Below are positions 15,357 to 27,482 of a DNA stretch of 64,000 nucleotides, one piece after another. How positions within the stretch are numbered: the stretch's first letter is position 1; each line of letters opens with the position of its first letter. This DNA comes from Pterobdella sp. o SKG-2022 (Eukaryota > Annelida > Clitellata > Hirudinida > Piscicolidae), in contig OZ038320.1 of assembly GCA_964035795.1 (NCBI GenBank), positions 482,553-546,552 on the forward strand, read 5' to 3'. A model generated the notes under the pieces. That model searched no databases and had not been told where the DNA came from. It saw nothing but the letters and a program-made list of their open reading frames with translations. The position numbers and the translations under genes were made by a program.

Positions 15357-15442
15357 TAATAATCATCATTATCACCATTATCATCATCATTATCACCATT
15401 ATCATCATCATTATCACCATTATCATCATCATCATCATTCTC
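15357..15442. repeat. 21-bp minisatellite of ATC/ACC triplets
   Basis: Three to four copies of a 21-bp unit (TTATCACCATTATCATCATCA), running into plain ATC. The minus-strand frame is an Asp/Gly/Asn repeat and is not a gene. Confidence 0.9.
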
Positions 15443-15544
15443 ATCACAATTCTTGTTCATTTCAATAATGTTATCATTAGAGCACCCAAGTTCTTTAATA
15501 TTGTTTTTTATTATTATTATTATTAATATTATTATTATTATTAT

Positions 15545-16690
15545 TGATATAATAAATATGATACACTCATTTATGCTGATGATACTCTTATTTCTTTTCC
15601 TATTACTAATGATAATTATGAACAAATAAATAATGATATAATAATGAATTAAATAGTATTAATAATTGGTTTAAAAGTAATTATCTTATGTTAATACAAA
15701 TAAAACTTATTATACTGTTTTCAAAAAAATTAATACTAATTTCAATATAAATAATTTGAATTTTGTAATAGATAACAACCTTATTACTTATAAAATCACT
15801 TTTAAATACTTGGATATAATATTTGATAATAATTCAAGTTTTAAACATCATATTGACTATCTAGTGAATAAACTATATAAAATAAAGAGTAAAATATATT
15901 TCTTGAAAAAGACTTTCAAACTAAATACTAAAACTCTCTTAAACTTGTATCACTCTCTTTTTTACCCACATATTAATTATTGGAACACTGTTTGGGCATG
16001 TAATTATAAATCTAATATAAAACAAATTCAAACACTACAAAACTTAACAATCAGAACTATCTTTAATTATCCATTTGATAAACATATTAATTATAAAGAT
16101 TTAGAAATATTGAATATAAATAACATAAATATATTACACACCTTAATATTTAGTTTTAGACATATAAATAATCTTCTTCCTGACTCTTTCTCTAATTGCT
16201 TTAACACTAAAACCTAAAACTACAATATAAGAAATAACAACAATTTAATTATAGAAAAATATAGAAGTAATAAAAAGAAATTATCTTTAAGAGTAAAAGG
16301 TGCTAAATGCTGGAATCAATTACCAGATAATCTTGAATCCTTAAAACCATTAAAGTTGTTCAAAACCCTTGTGAATAAATATATCCTGAACAGCTCCAAG
16401 TTATAAATCTAGTCTGTTATTACCTTATTTTTTATTTCATTCGATTTGAATTCTTTGTTTTGTTTTTTTTATGCCATTTCATTTACGGCACATCATTATA
16501 CCCTTGAAAGGCATGCTCTATTAACTCGTAGTATTTAATTTGATTGGTTTCTCTTTAAGTCATTTCTTTTATTTTTATAAGTTGTCGTAATTAGTTTCTT
16601 ATTCATTTTCAGTTTGTTCATTCCACTTGAACTTTTTGAATTTCATGTAGCTGTTTATATCAATAAAAGAATTGAGTTTAAAAAAAAAAT
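15545..16690 (+). mobile_element. CR1/Jockey-like LINE fragment: RT C-terminus and 3' end
   Basis: Frame-disrupted reverse transcriptase remnant. At about 15571 there is a YADDT motif (catalytic core of domain 5), followed after a stop or frameshift by N-N-W-F-K. An open frame at 15756-16217 then carries the usual post-RT segment: YLDIIFDN, HIDYL, LYHSLFYPHINY and LLPDSF. In CR1/L2/Jockey elements these blocks follow the palm domain. The element ends with a 3' UTR and an A-run near 16681. Upstream RT and endonuclease sequence is missing, so this copy is 5'-truncated and dead. It is much more AT-rich than the other LINEs in the window. Confidence 0.88.
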
Positions 16691-16759
16691 TAATTTATCA
16701 ATTTATCATTTTTACTAATTATTTTTTTTAATTTTATCTTTGGTCAGAATATAAACAAC

Positions 16760-16840
16760 GGTGTCTTTGAATTTTAACGTACTTGATAATGTTACTTTGT
16801 TAACGAAAAGCTTTGTACTTAATAAAATTACCTTTAGTGT
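16760..16840. repeat. Half copy of the hairpin element
   Basis: Identical or nearly identical to the loop plus right arm of the inverted repeat at 21687-21828 (loop GGTGTCTTTGAATTTTAACG, then the 60-bp arm ending CCTTTAGTGT). The opposing arm is absent. It begins about 70 bp after the LINE poly(A) end. Confidence 0.9.
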
Positions 16841-19774
16841 AAAAAAAAAATTTTTATTATTATTATTATCATTATTACAAATAGCGCTGACTATTAAGGC
16901 AAGTAGTAATGGGAATAGAGAGGAACAACAATAAATAAGCGGTAAAAACTATTTTTGTTTTTAATTATAATAGAAATAAAAATTTTAAAAATGATAATAA
17001 ATTAAAATAAAATAAATTAAAATTATAATAAAAAAACAAACAATAAAAGAAATGAATAATGCAAAAAATAGAAGAGTAGCTTCACTGACGTTCAACTCTG
17101 CATTAACCTTTAATTGTTTCCGATTTTTATTAAAAACAATTAAAAATTTTTTCTATGCATAAATAAATAATAAAATTTTATTGTTGTTGTTTTTTTTTTC
17201 ATTATAAGGAGATATGCAACGGTTTTCTCCACTCAGACATCATATTTTAACGTGAATTCAAGTTGAGTTTGATATTCCGGGTTCAATTTTCAAAAAAAAA
17301 ATGCCTTCAACATTCAATGAAGTCAAAAAAGCTTTTATGTTTCTACTGCATAAATGAAATTATATTAAATATAATAAATTAAATATTTATAATTTCAAAA
17401 GCAAATTAAAAAATAATTTTGAAGAAAGGGTTCTAGTACTGCGTATTCATGAATGAAATGTGCTCGTAAATTACTGCAAGTCGATAATGAGGGAAATAAC
17501 AATCAAAAGAACATTTGAAAACAATAAGTAAGACAATGAATGTTTCTATAATAACATCAACAACACTGTGAAGACTAATAATACTAATAATAATAATTGA
17601 GTAATATCAAAAGAAGCCAAAATAATAAAAGAATCAAGAATGACATAGAAAATAAAACTAAAACATGGAATCAACAAGCATAACAATGATAATATAATTA
17701 CATGGGCAGTAATAAAAATCCATTGAGAATAAAAAAAAAGCAATGAATGGACTCACATGGCTGACTGCACGGATTTATCAAGTCCAATAAGCGCTTGTAT
17801 TCTGTTTATGTTTTTGTTTTATTTTTTTGGTTTATTGTTGTTTTCTTATTAAATTTTCAGTTTATTATTTTTTTATTTTTGTTTTTGTGGTTGTTCTGTC
17901 TTATTGTTTTCCTGTAGTTGTTCTGTTTTATAAAGTTCGTTTTTGTTTTATCCTTCTTATTCATTCACATATTTTCATTCCTTCTTCGAAATTTTTTCGA
18001 CGTTTCTCATCTTTCAGATTCAAAACTTCTCAAATTTTTCCAAAAACTTTAAACAAATTTTATAACAACGTCTTTAATATCAGTCTTTTTTATTTCCGTT
18101 ATCAAAAAATATCAAACTCAAACAACACAAACAAAGCATTTAAAACGATTTCTCAAACCTTCATTTTCTGCCTTTTGTTGCTTTTATATGGCTCACAAGT
18201 CATGTGTGCGTGTGTGTGTGTGTTTATATATGTTATGTTTGTGTGTCTATATCTATCTATCTGTATATATTCGTTTATACAAATGTATGTACGTGCGTAT
18301 ATTTGTGTATATGAGCGTGTATCCACAGGTTAAGGTGAGAATATAATGTTGGAAATGTGCATAAGGTATAGACTTACAAGAATACTGCGTTTTTGTTTCC
18401 TTCAATTTTTAAAATTTATATTTTCGTATGTTTCAATTTATTTCTGTATATGTCTATTCGTATTTCTCTGTACGACTGTATGGACCTATATATTTTGTAC
18501 TTAAAAGTCTTTATAAGTTTGAAAATGTTTACATAGATGTGTTAAAATGTTCCGATATTGTTTACTTGAACTCAATAAAAGTTTTTTTTTTGGCTAAATA
18601 ATGTGCTGGATGGCTGATTCGTGTTAATAGGTAGGTGTTATAGGCTGTTGGTGGGGTAGAGGTGAAGAAAGCTGGATGGAGCACCGTGTAAGCTGGTGGG
18701 GTGTGGTGCCACAGTTGTGAGTTTGAACTGGGGTAACGAGGTTTGATTTTCAGAAGTCGTTTAAACTACTTTTGAATCTGAATTTTCAAATAAAATTTTT
18801 AAACACTTGATAAAAAAAAATATTGACCTAGTTTTGATTTTGATGTATTTTTTTATTAAAAATTTCTTTTTGTTTTATTTATTATCATTAATTTTTTTCA
18901 CTTTTATTCTTGTTGCTGTATATTATGCAAGGTTGTAACATAACAATAGCCACAATAGAGTGCCAATGTTGTTATAAGGTTTCTTTAGGGCTTTTATCAT
19001 TTTTATTCTTATTTTTATTCTTATTTTTATTATTACTCTCATTTTATTATTATTACTTTTATTATGATTTTAGTCATGATTATTCATATTACTTTGAACA
19101 TTCGACTAATAATTTCAATTGAAATAGAACCTCAAAAAGGTCATTAAGCTTTTGAATTCATAAACATCTTACAAATACTACTATTTTGAGTTAGAAAAGT
19201 CCTCATTTGAATGATTTTTTATATTATATTGTTATTATTTCCTTTATTTTACTGCTTCCGGTACAACTAAAGTACAACTAGTTTTACTTGGAAACTTTCC
19301 ACAAAAATAACACACAAATCACCAGCGCCATGGAAACCAAAATCTTGCTCAAAACCTTCATCAATAACCAGCAAAACTACACTGATCAGAGAGTGATAAT
19401 CTCGTTAATAAAATTTCATTTGTTTGGTTTGCATACCGAGATGTGGTCAAGAGTTTGAGAAGGACTCGAGGTTGTCAATTAGGAGAGTATTATTGGCTCG
19501 CTTTATTTTTTGTTTATTTTTTATTTAATTTAATTAGTTTTTTTTTAAATTATTTTTTATCATTTTTTCATTTATCCATTTTTTGATTAATTTTTATTTT
19601 TTATTTTAAAAGTATTTTTTCATTGAATTTTTTATTTATTTTAAAAATTATTATTAATTTGTTCCCATTATTTTTGTTATTCTTATTATTATCTAAGAAT
19701 TGAAACATCAAAATGAATTGTGTTATGCCTTTGACAAGCTACATAACAATAAAAATAATAATTTATTTATTTAT
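16841..19774. other. AT-rich intergenic DNA
   Basis: No gene was recognised. A TG-rich patch at 18199-18320 contains GT and ATCT repeats. A GC-richer island near 18600-18750 (TGGTGGGG-type words) could be an old short interspersed element, but I see no reliable A and B boxes. The Lys- or Leu/Phe-rich open frames lack support. Confidence 0.5.
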
Positions 19775-20340
19775 TAGGGTTTACGAAGAGACAAAAATAG
19801 AGATAAAATTGAGTGTTCAAATATTTTCAAAGATCTTTGTTCACCGGTGTACGGCTTCCCTCCAGCTTCCATAGGTCCCTGTCTTGCGCCAGTTCAACTG
19901 CTTGATCTATTTTTAGTTTGTGGGCTTTTAGATAGTTGTGAGAAGGCTGGTGCTAGATCTTCCACGCTTTGCGTTTTTTTTCTTGAGGCAATTGATGGTG
20001 GATTGTTTAGCTGGAACCAGATCATCCATGCGCAGAATATGGCCTAACATTTGCTAGGGTCGCCTTGTCACGATTTGAGAGGCTGGTTCAATCAGGGAAT
20101 TCACGGTTTTTGTTTTCATGCGGTTTGGCCAGAAAACCCCACATACATCCGCACCATTTTTCGGTTGAAACTGTCCACCGATCTAACCATCCCCTTGTCT
20201 ATTGCCTACGTGCTACAACCAAAAAGCATGATGCTTTGAACGTAAGCTTTGTAGATTCTTAACTTTTTGTTTCTTGTTATGCTCGAGTTCCATATTTTTT
20301 TTAGCTTGAACATTGCCGTTGTTGTTAGCTGCTATAATAA
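19775..20340 (-). mobile_element. LINE 3' fragment, same family as 50205-51710
   Basis: The minus strand encodes decayed pieces of the post-RT C-terminal region: LGHILRMDD, RGRSSTSLLTTI and KLKIDQAVELA, interrupted by stops. The copy at 50246-50720 (minus) encodes the matching RRSSTSLLTTIKRDL and EAIELAQNR. Both copies end in a short AACCCTAA motif followed by simple AT sequence. The 5' boundary abuts an ATT microsatellite at about 20335. Confidence 0.8.
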
Positions 20341-21440
20341 TAATACAAAAAAGCCATTAACAAAACAACAAAAACATTAATAATGATGGACAATAATAAA
20401 AAATAAAAATAATAAAAATATTCATTATGATAAAATAATGCAAGTCGACTGCAGTTACCTTTAGTCACCTGCTGGTGATAGTGGTAATGATGGTGGTGAT
20501 GATGATGATTTTGATTGTTTATTTAGTAAACTGATGCATTTTATTTGATTATAATTTGAAAAATAAATTGGATCAAATAAGTTTGAAGTTCAGTATACTA
20601 AAAACTTCGTGGAATAAAATAAACTCAAAAGTGCTTCCATTTGATTATCTATGTTCGATTTGATGAGTTGAAGTTTTATAAAACTAATTTATTGAATTAA
20701 TAATCTCTCACAAATGTTTTAAATTCTTCAAAAATGCCAAAGGATTCATGAAAAGAGGGAACTCAACAGTTAACAACCTGACTCTAACAAACTTCGTGGC
20801 ATTTCAATGAGTTTTGAAACACCTGAATGTGTTAATTGTTTTCAGTTCAAAAAATATGAGAAAGTGAGCAAAATATTTTTTAAAAGTGAAACGCTTCTTT
20901 GAAAATATTTGTTATTGTGATGGGGTACACTTAAATGATCTGTCCAACCCCACTTTACACAAAACAATGCTCATTCATTTATTATTGTTATTTTCTTTTT
21001 TTATTTATGTTTATTTTTTAAATATTTCATAAATATGTCAACACATTTTTATTACTATATAAATCATAAGCTTAATGAATGAATACTGACTTTGAGAAGC
21101 AGAATGATAAAAATATTAATTAAAGAAAATTATAATAAAGAAAAAAATATATTTAAAAAAAAATACTAATAAAAACGTAGTTTATTTTTTTTTAGTTATC
21201 TGCTTCTTGAACACACAAACATAGGCAGACTGCAGAGGAGAAGAAAGCAGTTTTCTTTAACCTGTTGTTTCCCTGTATTTAGTGATGACACAGTTAAAAC
21301 TTCAGTTTATGGATTAGTGGTAAGGAAACTCTCATTAAATTACTCAGTTCATAAGCGCTATTGATGTGTTGTGTTTGAAACTTTCATAAGACTAACCTAG
21401 ACAAACTGTGAGCATAAAGTTGCTTTTAATGTATTGTAAG
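20341..21440. other. AT-rich intergenic DNA
   Basis: Begins with AAT runs and has a small TGG/GAT repeat near 20470-20510. No exon is supported. Confidence 0.5.
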
Positions 21441-21445
21441 TCATT

Positions 21446-23184
21446 TTATGGCAGTATGTTGTGGAGGTAGAGACAGTCTGGGTCTGTAGCAATAGCTGAC
21501 AGCTCGCTCACGTGGGTAGCTTGGCCAATTCCTACTACAAACACTGCAATGTTCTTCTGGTGGAGTTTTGCCGCAGCTCTCGTCATGTCTTTAGGAGAAT
21601 ATGAACGGCTGTCCGTGAAAAAAATTGCAGTTTTAGAAGAATCTGCAAATAAGGGTTTATTTAAAGTAAATACTGCAAATTATGCAAACACTAAAGGTAA
21701 TTTTATTAAGTACAAAGCTTTTCGTTAACAAAGTAACATTATCAAGTACGTTAAAATTCAAAGACACCCTTGATAATGTTACTTTGTTAACGAAAAGCTT
21801 TGTACTTAATAAAATTACCTTTAGTGTTCAAATAATTCGCAGGTTTATTTAAGCTTAGAAAAAGCCAAAGAATCATTTGCAAATTTAAATGATAATCCAG
21901 GCTCAATATAATCTTCCTTGCTAATTCTGTCATGCTCATCAACGTTATTATCATCATTACAGATTTTAACCATTTTTCTCGCTTTTTTGAAAGGTTTGAC
22001 AAAAACCTCGGTGTCACAAAATCAAAAATTGTTCAAATGGAATTGGAATTGATGAAACTAAACATCCATTGTTGGGAAAGAAAGATGAAGAAGGCATGGT
22101 TATATGAGGTATATAATATTGTATCAAAACTTTTATACAAGTCTTAATGGTTGAAACATTTCTGCTCAAACTTTTAAAAATTTTGATAAACTTCTAAATA
22201 AAATAAAACCTGCCCTGGCTTCTTTTTCCGGCATAAAGGCCACCGTAGTTTAAAGCCAAAAGGGTGAAACTTTCTGTCAACTCAACATTTAACATAGTTT
22301 TGAAGAGAAAATGGTGTTAAAATTTAGAAAAGACAGTTTTTCAACAACAAAAAATCAGCATCAACAAACAGCATGGAACCTCCATTAAACTTCATCTGTC
22401 GCACTGCACTCTCATAGGAAAGGAGCTCTTTAAGCTCGTCAAAATCTACTTCTTACCTCAATGCGCTGTCAAACTGCAGAAGAGAAAATCTGGTGTGTTC
22501 TTTGGGGTCTGGTCCAAATTTGAAATTTTTCATCAACTCCACAATGAAGTCTTGTTGGTTCAAGGAATCTTGCTCACTCCCACTAACCGACTCATCGACC
22601 CCTAACAGAATGTCTGAGAGAGCGCCATCACAAGGGACTGCATCAATGAATTTTATGATGAGTATAAAAGTGAAAAAGATTATAAACTATTGAACATACC
22701 GTTTTTAAGTTTTAAAGCTTTTTTCAAAAAAGTCCCTTCATCGGTGTGCTTATTGAAGTGTTCGTCCCAAAAGTCCAACTGGGAGTCCAGGTCGGGGGAC
22801 ATAACGTACCCTCTTTCTTGCAAACGCCTCACATACAGATGTGTTTCAAGTGCCAAATAAAATGGCTTGCCCAGTTTTTGCCACTGCACCTCTTTCCAAT
22901 CAATATTGAAATGCTTTTTGATATCATTCAGGTATGAAACATACGTTGTTTTTGGATCTTCGAATTTTTTAAAATCTATCAAGTTTTAATTTGCTCGCTT
23001 AAAAATTCAATAATCATTCGACATTCGACAATAAAGTTCAACAAAACCTTCCAGATGCCGCCATTAAAGTCTCCACCATCATCAGTTCCATCATTTGTCT
23101 CCACGTGAGCCTGTCTTCTAACAAAGTAGTTGTCTCCGCAGAATATACACGCAGTTTTGATTTTGATCAGAGAGGCTTCGACAA
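21446..23184 (-). pseudogene. Transglycosylase-like plus von Willebrand A domain gene, apparently damaged
   Basis: Minus-strand exons, in gene order. About 23184-23023 holds VRRQAHVETNDGTD and FNGGIW, the glutamate-containing core of an animal transglycosylase/lysozyme-like domain often paired with VWA domains. 22975-22700 continues it (HFNIDWKEVQW, LGKPFY, QLDFWDEHFN). 22637 to about 22380 starts a VWA domain: ILLGVDESVSG carries the MIDAS D-x-S-x-S, then FKFGPD and FSLLQFD. 21642-21446 ends the VWA domain (IFFTDSRS, NIAVFVVGIGQ, ELSAIATDPDCLYL, stop). Near 22453 an in-frame TAA interrupts the VWA domain, although the frame continues sensibly after it (EVDFDELKEL, MKFNGG). A GTAAGAAG donor overlaps that stop, so a minute intron cannot be excluded. 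The product would probably be extracellular, but no signal exon was found. Confidence 0.65.
21687..21828. repeat. Perfect inverted repeat, 60-bp arms, 22-bp loop
   Basis: The left arm 21687-21746 and right arm 21769-21828 are exact reverse complements over 60 bp. The loop (21747-21768) begins TACGTTAAAATTC. The arms contain the words AAGCTTTTCGTTAAC and CATTATCAAG. It sits in the intron before the last VWA-gene exon. The half copy at 16760-16840 shares loop and arm; divergent arms occur at 3208-3262 and 31987-32042. This looks like a foldback/MITE-type element, although no transposase or clear target duplication is visible. Confidence 0.9.
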
Positions 23185-23275
23185 CTGCAGTGTCTGAAGC
23201 CCCTTCGAGCAGTGTTTTATCCTTGGCACAAAAACATATACACTTTCGCAGGTTTCGTGATTGCATTGCTTCCAA

Positions 23276-25190
23276 CTCCTCTTAAAGACTCAAGTGATCA
23301 GCCGAGTATATTTTTGGTCAAAAGCGTCTTCAAGAAGATTCTATCAAGAACTCATTTCCATTTTGAGACATTTTCAATTTTTGTTTCTTTTTTGATTATT
23401 ACTCAAAAGTTTTTCATATCAAAGGTCGTTTGTCAAACATGAAAACACTTGTCAACATTTATTGAAATTCGGTCATGTCCATTAAAGTCAATTGAGCATT
23501 AACTTGTGAGGCTGATCGTTGAAAAATCGTTTTGCATAAACTAGAAAGTTTATACATTTTTGAAACATAACTAATTTCTGAAAATATTTCAAAAAATTAC
23601 AATGTCAGTGAGAATTTAATATCGAGAAGTGAGAGTCATTAATATTCGATAAAGGCACAAGGTTCTGAACTTATTAAGAGATCAAACCATTTTGAGAAAG
23701 ATTCTTTTAAAAACGCATTATTTCACACTAAACACAGCATTTCAACCACTTTAAGTGTTTTCTTCGTTTAAATCCTATTCAGGTGAACATCTTCAAACGT
23801 CAACTAGTCGATTTATTTTGAGCTCACACATTGCTAAAATACATGGGTCGTCCTTGCAAAATCTCTAAAATATCTTTCTGGCCAGCCATTCCAATTTTTT
23901 TCACAATTAACTCATCTTCTTTTGTCGGCTTCTTATTCCTTTTCTTTCTTCTTCAAAACTTCCCGTGAGTTCCAGGTGACCTTGGCAGACCCGTCCATCC
24001 CTACTACGCTTTTTGTCTAGTTCAAGCAGTTGATGAAAACTCAATGTAGCAAAAGCACACTGCAGAACAAACGCTAATTGTTGGCTCAACACGGGATTGA
24101 GTCCGGTAACTAGAGTCTATGCTCTATCAACTTTGTTATACAGGCTCTCATATCTTACTGAGCGTTCGGTTTGAAGATGCAAAAAAAAGTTTGATGAAAA
24201 AAACTCATGATGTGAATACATGGAATACTTTGCAAAATTAAAAAACTAGCTTCGATTTCCTGTTGACAACAAAACTCCCAATGCCCCAGAAAAACGAAGT
24301 ATTTGGAGGCAATAAAGCAATAAAAAAGCTGAACTTTGTATAATCTTTTAGAAGATGGTTCAAATGATCTTTGTTTGAACATTTAAAATTTATTAAACTA
24401 GATTTTATTTATTTAAATTAAATTTTAAATATTTTTGTTTCTTTTTGCTTCTCGTAAACAAATAGCCATATTTGTGAAAAAAATAATTCTTGAGAATTAA
24501 TCTCTACTTCAATTAGTTAATAATATTAAACACAAACTAAACTAACCGACATTATTCCTACATAAATGTGAAAAAGTTATTTTATGGTAGCAATTGATTT
24601 TCACATTATTCAATTTGTCGTGAATTAATTATAAAACAATTATTTAGAACTGAATTTTAACTTTTTGAATCAATTAATTTCGATCCAATATGGAATAAGA
24701 GTTTAAATTGAAAAAATAATTCGGCTTAGAAAATATACAGCTTATCGAAGAAAAAGTTTTGAATCAAACAAAAAATTATAACCTCAAAAATTGTCTTATC
24801 AAAAGTTTTAATATAGCCTAGATAGTAATAAAAATGAAAGAAAAAAAAAACAAAAAAAAAAGGGTAAATGAAAAGGAGAAGAAGATTGAGGTTGTTGAAA
24901 GGTTGAATATTGTCAACCTGGAATTGAAACAGGAGAAACAGGTGGAGAAGCCGAGAGACAGGAAACAAATTTTTTTCACCGGTTATTATTATTTTTTTTT
25001 TAATTGTTATTCTTTTTTTTATTATTAGTTGAATTAGTATGCATAAGGTTCATACCAAGTACTTGTTAGTTTAAGTTTGTCTACGGGGAAGCTTCGAGCA
25101 ATTCTAATAGAGTTTTAGTGTTTTTTAATGCTGCCATTATACTTTCATGAGAATTATGAATATATTAAATATATGAAATTATATTAAAAT
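23276..25190. other. Intergenic, possible unseen 5' exons
   Basis: The upstream exons of the minus-strand transglycosylase/VWA gene and of the plus-strand ODF3-like gene should lie here, but none could be assigned. The Lys/Glu-rich plus-strand frame at 24834-25028 is A-rich and looks like chance. Confidence 0.4.
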
Positions 25191-25223
25191 GCACGATCAA
25201 AACACAATGATGCGGGAATATAT

Positions 25224-26206
25224 GTGGCAGATGTGGCTGGCAGTTCCAAAAAGAATAACCACCCGAAAAAAGACAAGTTGGGTTTTTTATGTTCTGTCAA
25301 AAGGTTTCCTAGCTACGAGAATCTGAATCCCGGACCTTCACATTACTGTATCAAAGAGTCATTCAAGTGTTTCATGAAGAATAAGCTTGCAGACAAGATT
25401 TTGGCAAATACATGTCGAGTGCTGTCACCAGGGCCTGCTGATTACAACGTCGATATAAAGACAAAATGCAGCTTCAATACCAAGAGTTCAGTTCATTTTC
25501 CTGTCTTGTACGGCAGAGAGGTAGCTAAATTGTTAAGCATACATTTTCTTTTATTAAGTTAACTTTATAAATGTCTTTTATGCTGTAGCCAGACTGCTCG
25601 GAACAAACACCAGCTCCCAACGCTTACAACATCACCAAAAATCTTCCCAGAAGATGCTGCTACTGGAGAAGAGGTAGGTCCATTTTCACTTCCCCTCTCT
25701 TCCAAAACTGCTTCAAACACTCCTTCAAGCCTGCTCCTAACCAGTACAGCCTCAAAGACTCTCTGACCAAACCTAAAGTGGATAGTCAGTCTAGTGTGAG
25801 TTTCAAGTCTAATGTTCCTCAGTTCCATTCATTTCCTGGAAGTGCCAAAGGTTCCGGTCTGTCTCCATGTCACTATCATCCCAAAATTGATGTTTGTACG
25901 ATGAAAAAACCAAAAACCAACGAATTGATATTTCTGAATCTCAGAAAAAACCCAATGATAAAACCACAAGACATCACGACGCCAGGTCCTGGGGCGTATG
26001 AAGTGAGCAAGTCTGGAGCTTGTTTGAATATTTCTCAACAACCGAACTGGTTTTTCCAACAAAAAGTGGAAAACGAGTGCGAGGAGATGATGGAGATGTG
26101 GAGGGAGATTAACAAGAAAAGACCTGGTCCTGCTGATTATGATGTGATGTTGCCCACACACAAGTCTTTCAACTATGGATATAAAAATTTCATTTCTGTT
26201 GTGTGA
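25224..26206 (+). CDS. ODF3/SHIPPO-like sperm-tail PG-rich repeat protein
   Basis: Members of this family are axonemal or sperm-flagellum proteins that bind along microtubules through short Pro-Gly repeats. Two exons are visible: one ending at 25520 (donor after CGGCAGAGAG) and one at 25589-26206. The spliced frame shows spaced motifs NPGPSHY, SPGPADY, TPAPNAY, KPAPNQY, TPGPGAY and RPGPADY, typical of STPG/SHIPPO repeats. No in-frame ATG precedes NPGPSHY; the frame is open back to a stop at 25185, and an acceptor-like GTGGCAG ends at 25230, so one or more 5' exons are probably missing from the call. A poly(A) signal lies at 26399. The last exon and 3' UTR are duplicated at 28725-28930. The exact paralogue (ODF3, ODF3L or a STPG) cannot be decided. 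Confidence 0.82.
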
Positions 26207-26398
26207 ATCGAGCGTTTTGGAATATTTTTTTGAAATTTTGTTTTTTGAAAACGTTTTCATCAATATTTTCTCATCTTATAAAAATAATATTTTCACCTTG
26301 TTTAGTTGTACCGGTCTTAGTGTAACAAAATTTTTCAGTTTTGTAAGTTAATTTTTACTATCGCAAAAACAATATGTCTAATGTACAGGAAAAATATT

Positions 26399-26404
26399 AA
26401 TAAA
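26399..26404 (+). terminator. Poly(A) signal of the ODF3-like gene
   Basis: AATAAA, 193 bp after the stop codon. Confidence 0.6.
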
Positions 26405-27480
26405 GATAAATTACCAAAATCTCACTTTCCATCTCATGCAGTTTCATAACCTTTTCAGTATTCAAAAAACCACTTATGTATTTTAATTATAGATTTAGGA
26501 AAACTTTCTATGGGCGACAATAGTACTATTATCAAGAGATAATGGTGCACTCAAGAACCATATTGCTATTCAGTAAAGGGGTTAAACTCTGGGACAATTT
26601 TGGGGAAATTATTTTTTTGCAACGTAGAATAACCTGATCAAATAAACTTCCTTGTAATAGCATAACCAGGTCTAGCGTATTTATGAACTGAGGCACTCAT
26701 CAGACTATAGAAATGGTGGTGCAGTGTGTGCAGCTGCAACTTATCTTTTTGGCGTCTTAACTGGCTTTACTAGTATGTTATACCAACCTTTCAGGTCCTA
26801 CATTTTTTTATTGAATGATTTAAGGTGTTTTGACCTTTAGTTAGCTCTATAACTTTCTCATTTTGGTCACAACTTCAAAATAGTTAGCACCTGCTTCTCG
26901 TTCTTTGTGTCTTGTTACACAAGATGCTCTCAGGTTTATAATCTAAACAAGTGAGAAAAACAGCACTATTGTGGTTAAAAGCTTTCATCATATGCTCATG
27001 CTTTTCATTTAGGTAGATATTTCTCACTCTTCTATTTCTTGATCTGAACCGATTAGTATATTTTTAAAACTTTTTCATCAAACTTTTGATTTTATTTTTG
27101 TTAAATTTATTTTTCACGATGTTTTTGCAAAAATTCTATTTCCTTTTCTAAAAAAGATGAATAGGGCCATAGATTTAAAACTCCATATTATTTCTCTCAG
27201 TACTACAGCACAATTAGTTTTGTGGTTAAAGAGGGGGGTCTAACCATCAAAATAAGTGAATAATTTATTTCGTTGAATCGAAATTGTTCAGAACTTATTT
27301 GTGGGAATGAGGTTTGGGTTGAAATTTAGAACATATTTCAGAGGTGATTTATTCAAAAAGAAAAATAGCAATATTGATAATTAAGAGCTTATTTATTTTA
27401 ATTGAAGAACAACTTCATTAATTCTGATAACCTCACAGAAAGTCTCAGTTTGATGCATATTCAAAATGTGGATACTTCAA
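26405..27480. other. Intergenic DNA
   Basis: No coding similarity was recognised on either strand. A moderately GC-rich stretch at about 26640-26900 lacks a convincing open frame. Confidence 0.45.
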
Positions 27481-27482
27481 TG

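Noticed and set aside
17827..18333. 168-residue Phe/Val-rich frame resembling a membrane protein
   Set aside because: T-rich DNA generates hydrophobic codons; no start context, splice pattern or family match.
24834..25028. Lys/Glu-rich frame as a first exon of the ODF3-like gene
   Set aside because: A-rich chance frame. No donor and acceptor in matching phase connect it convincingly to 25230.
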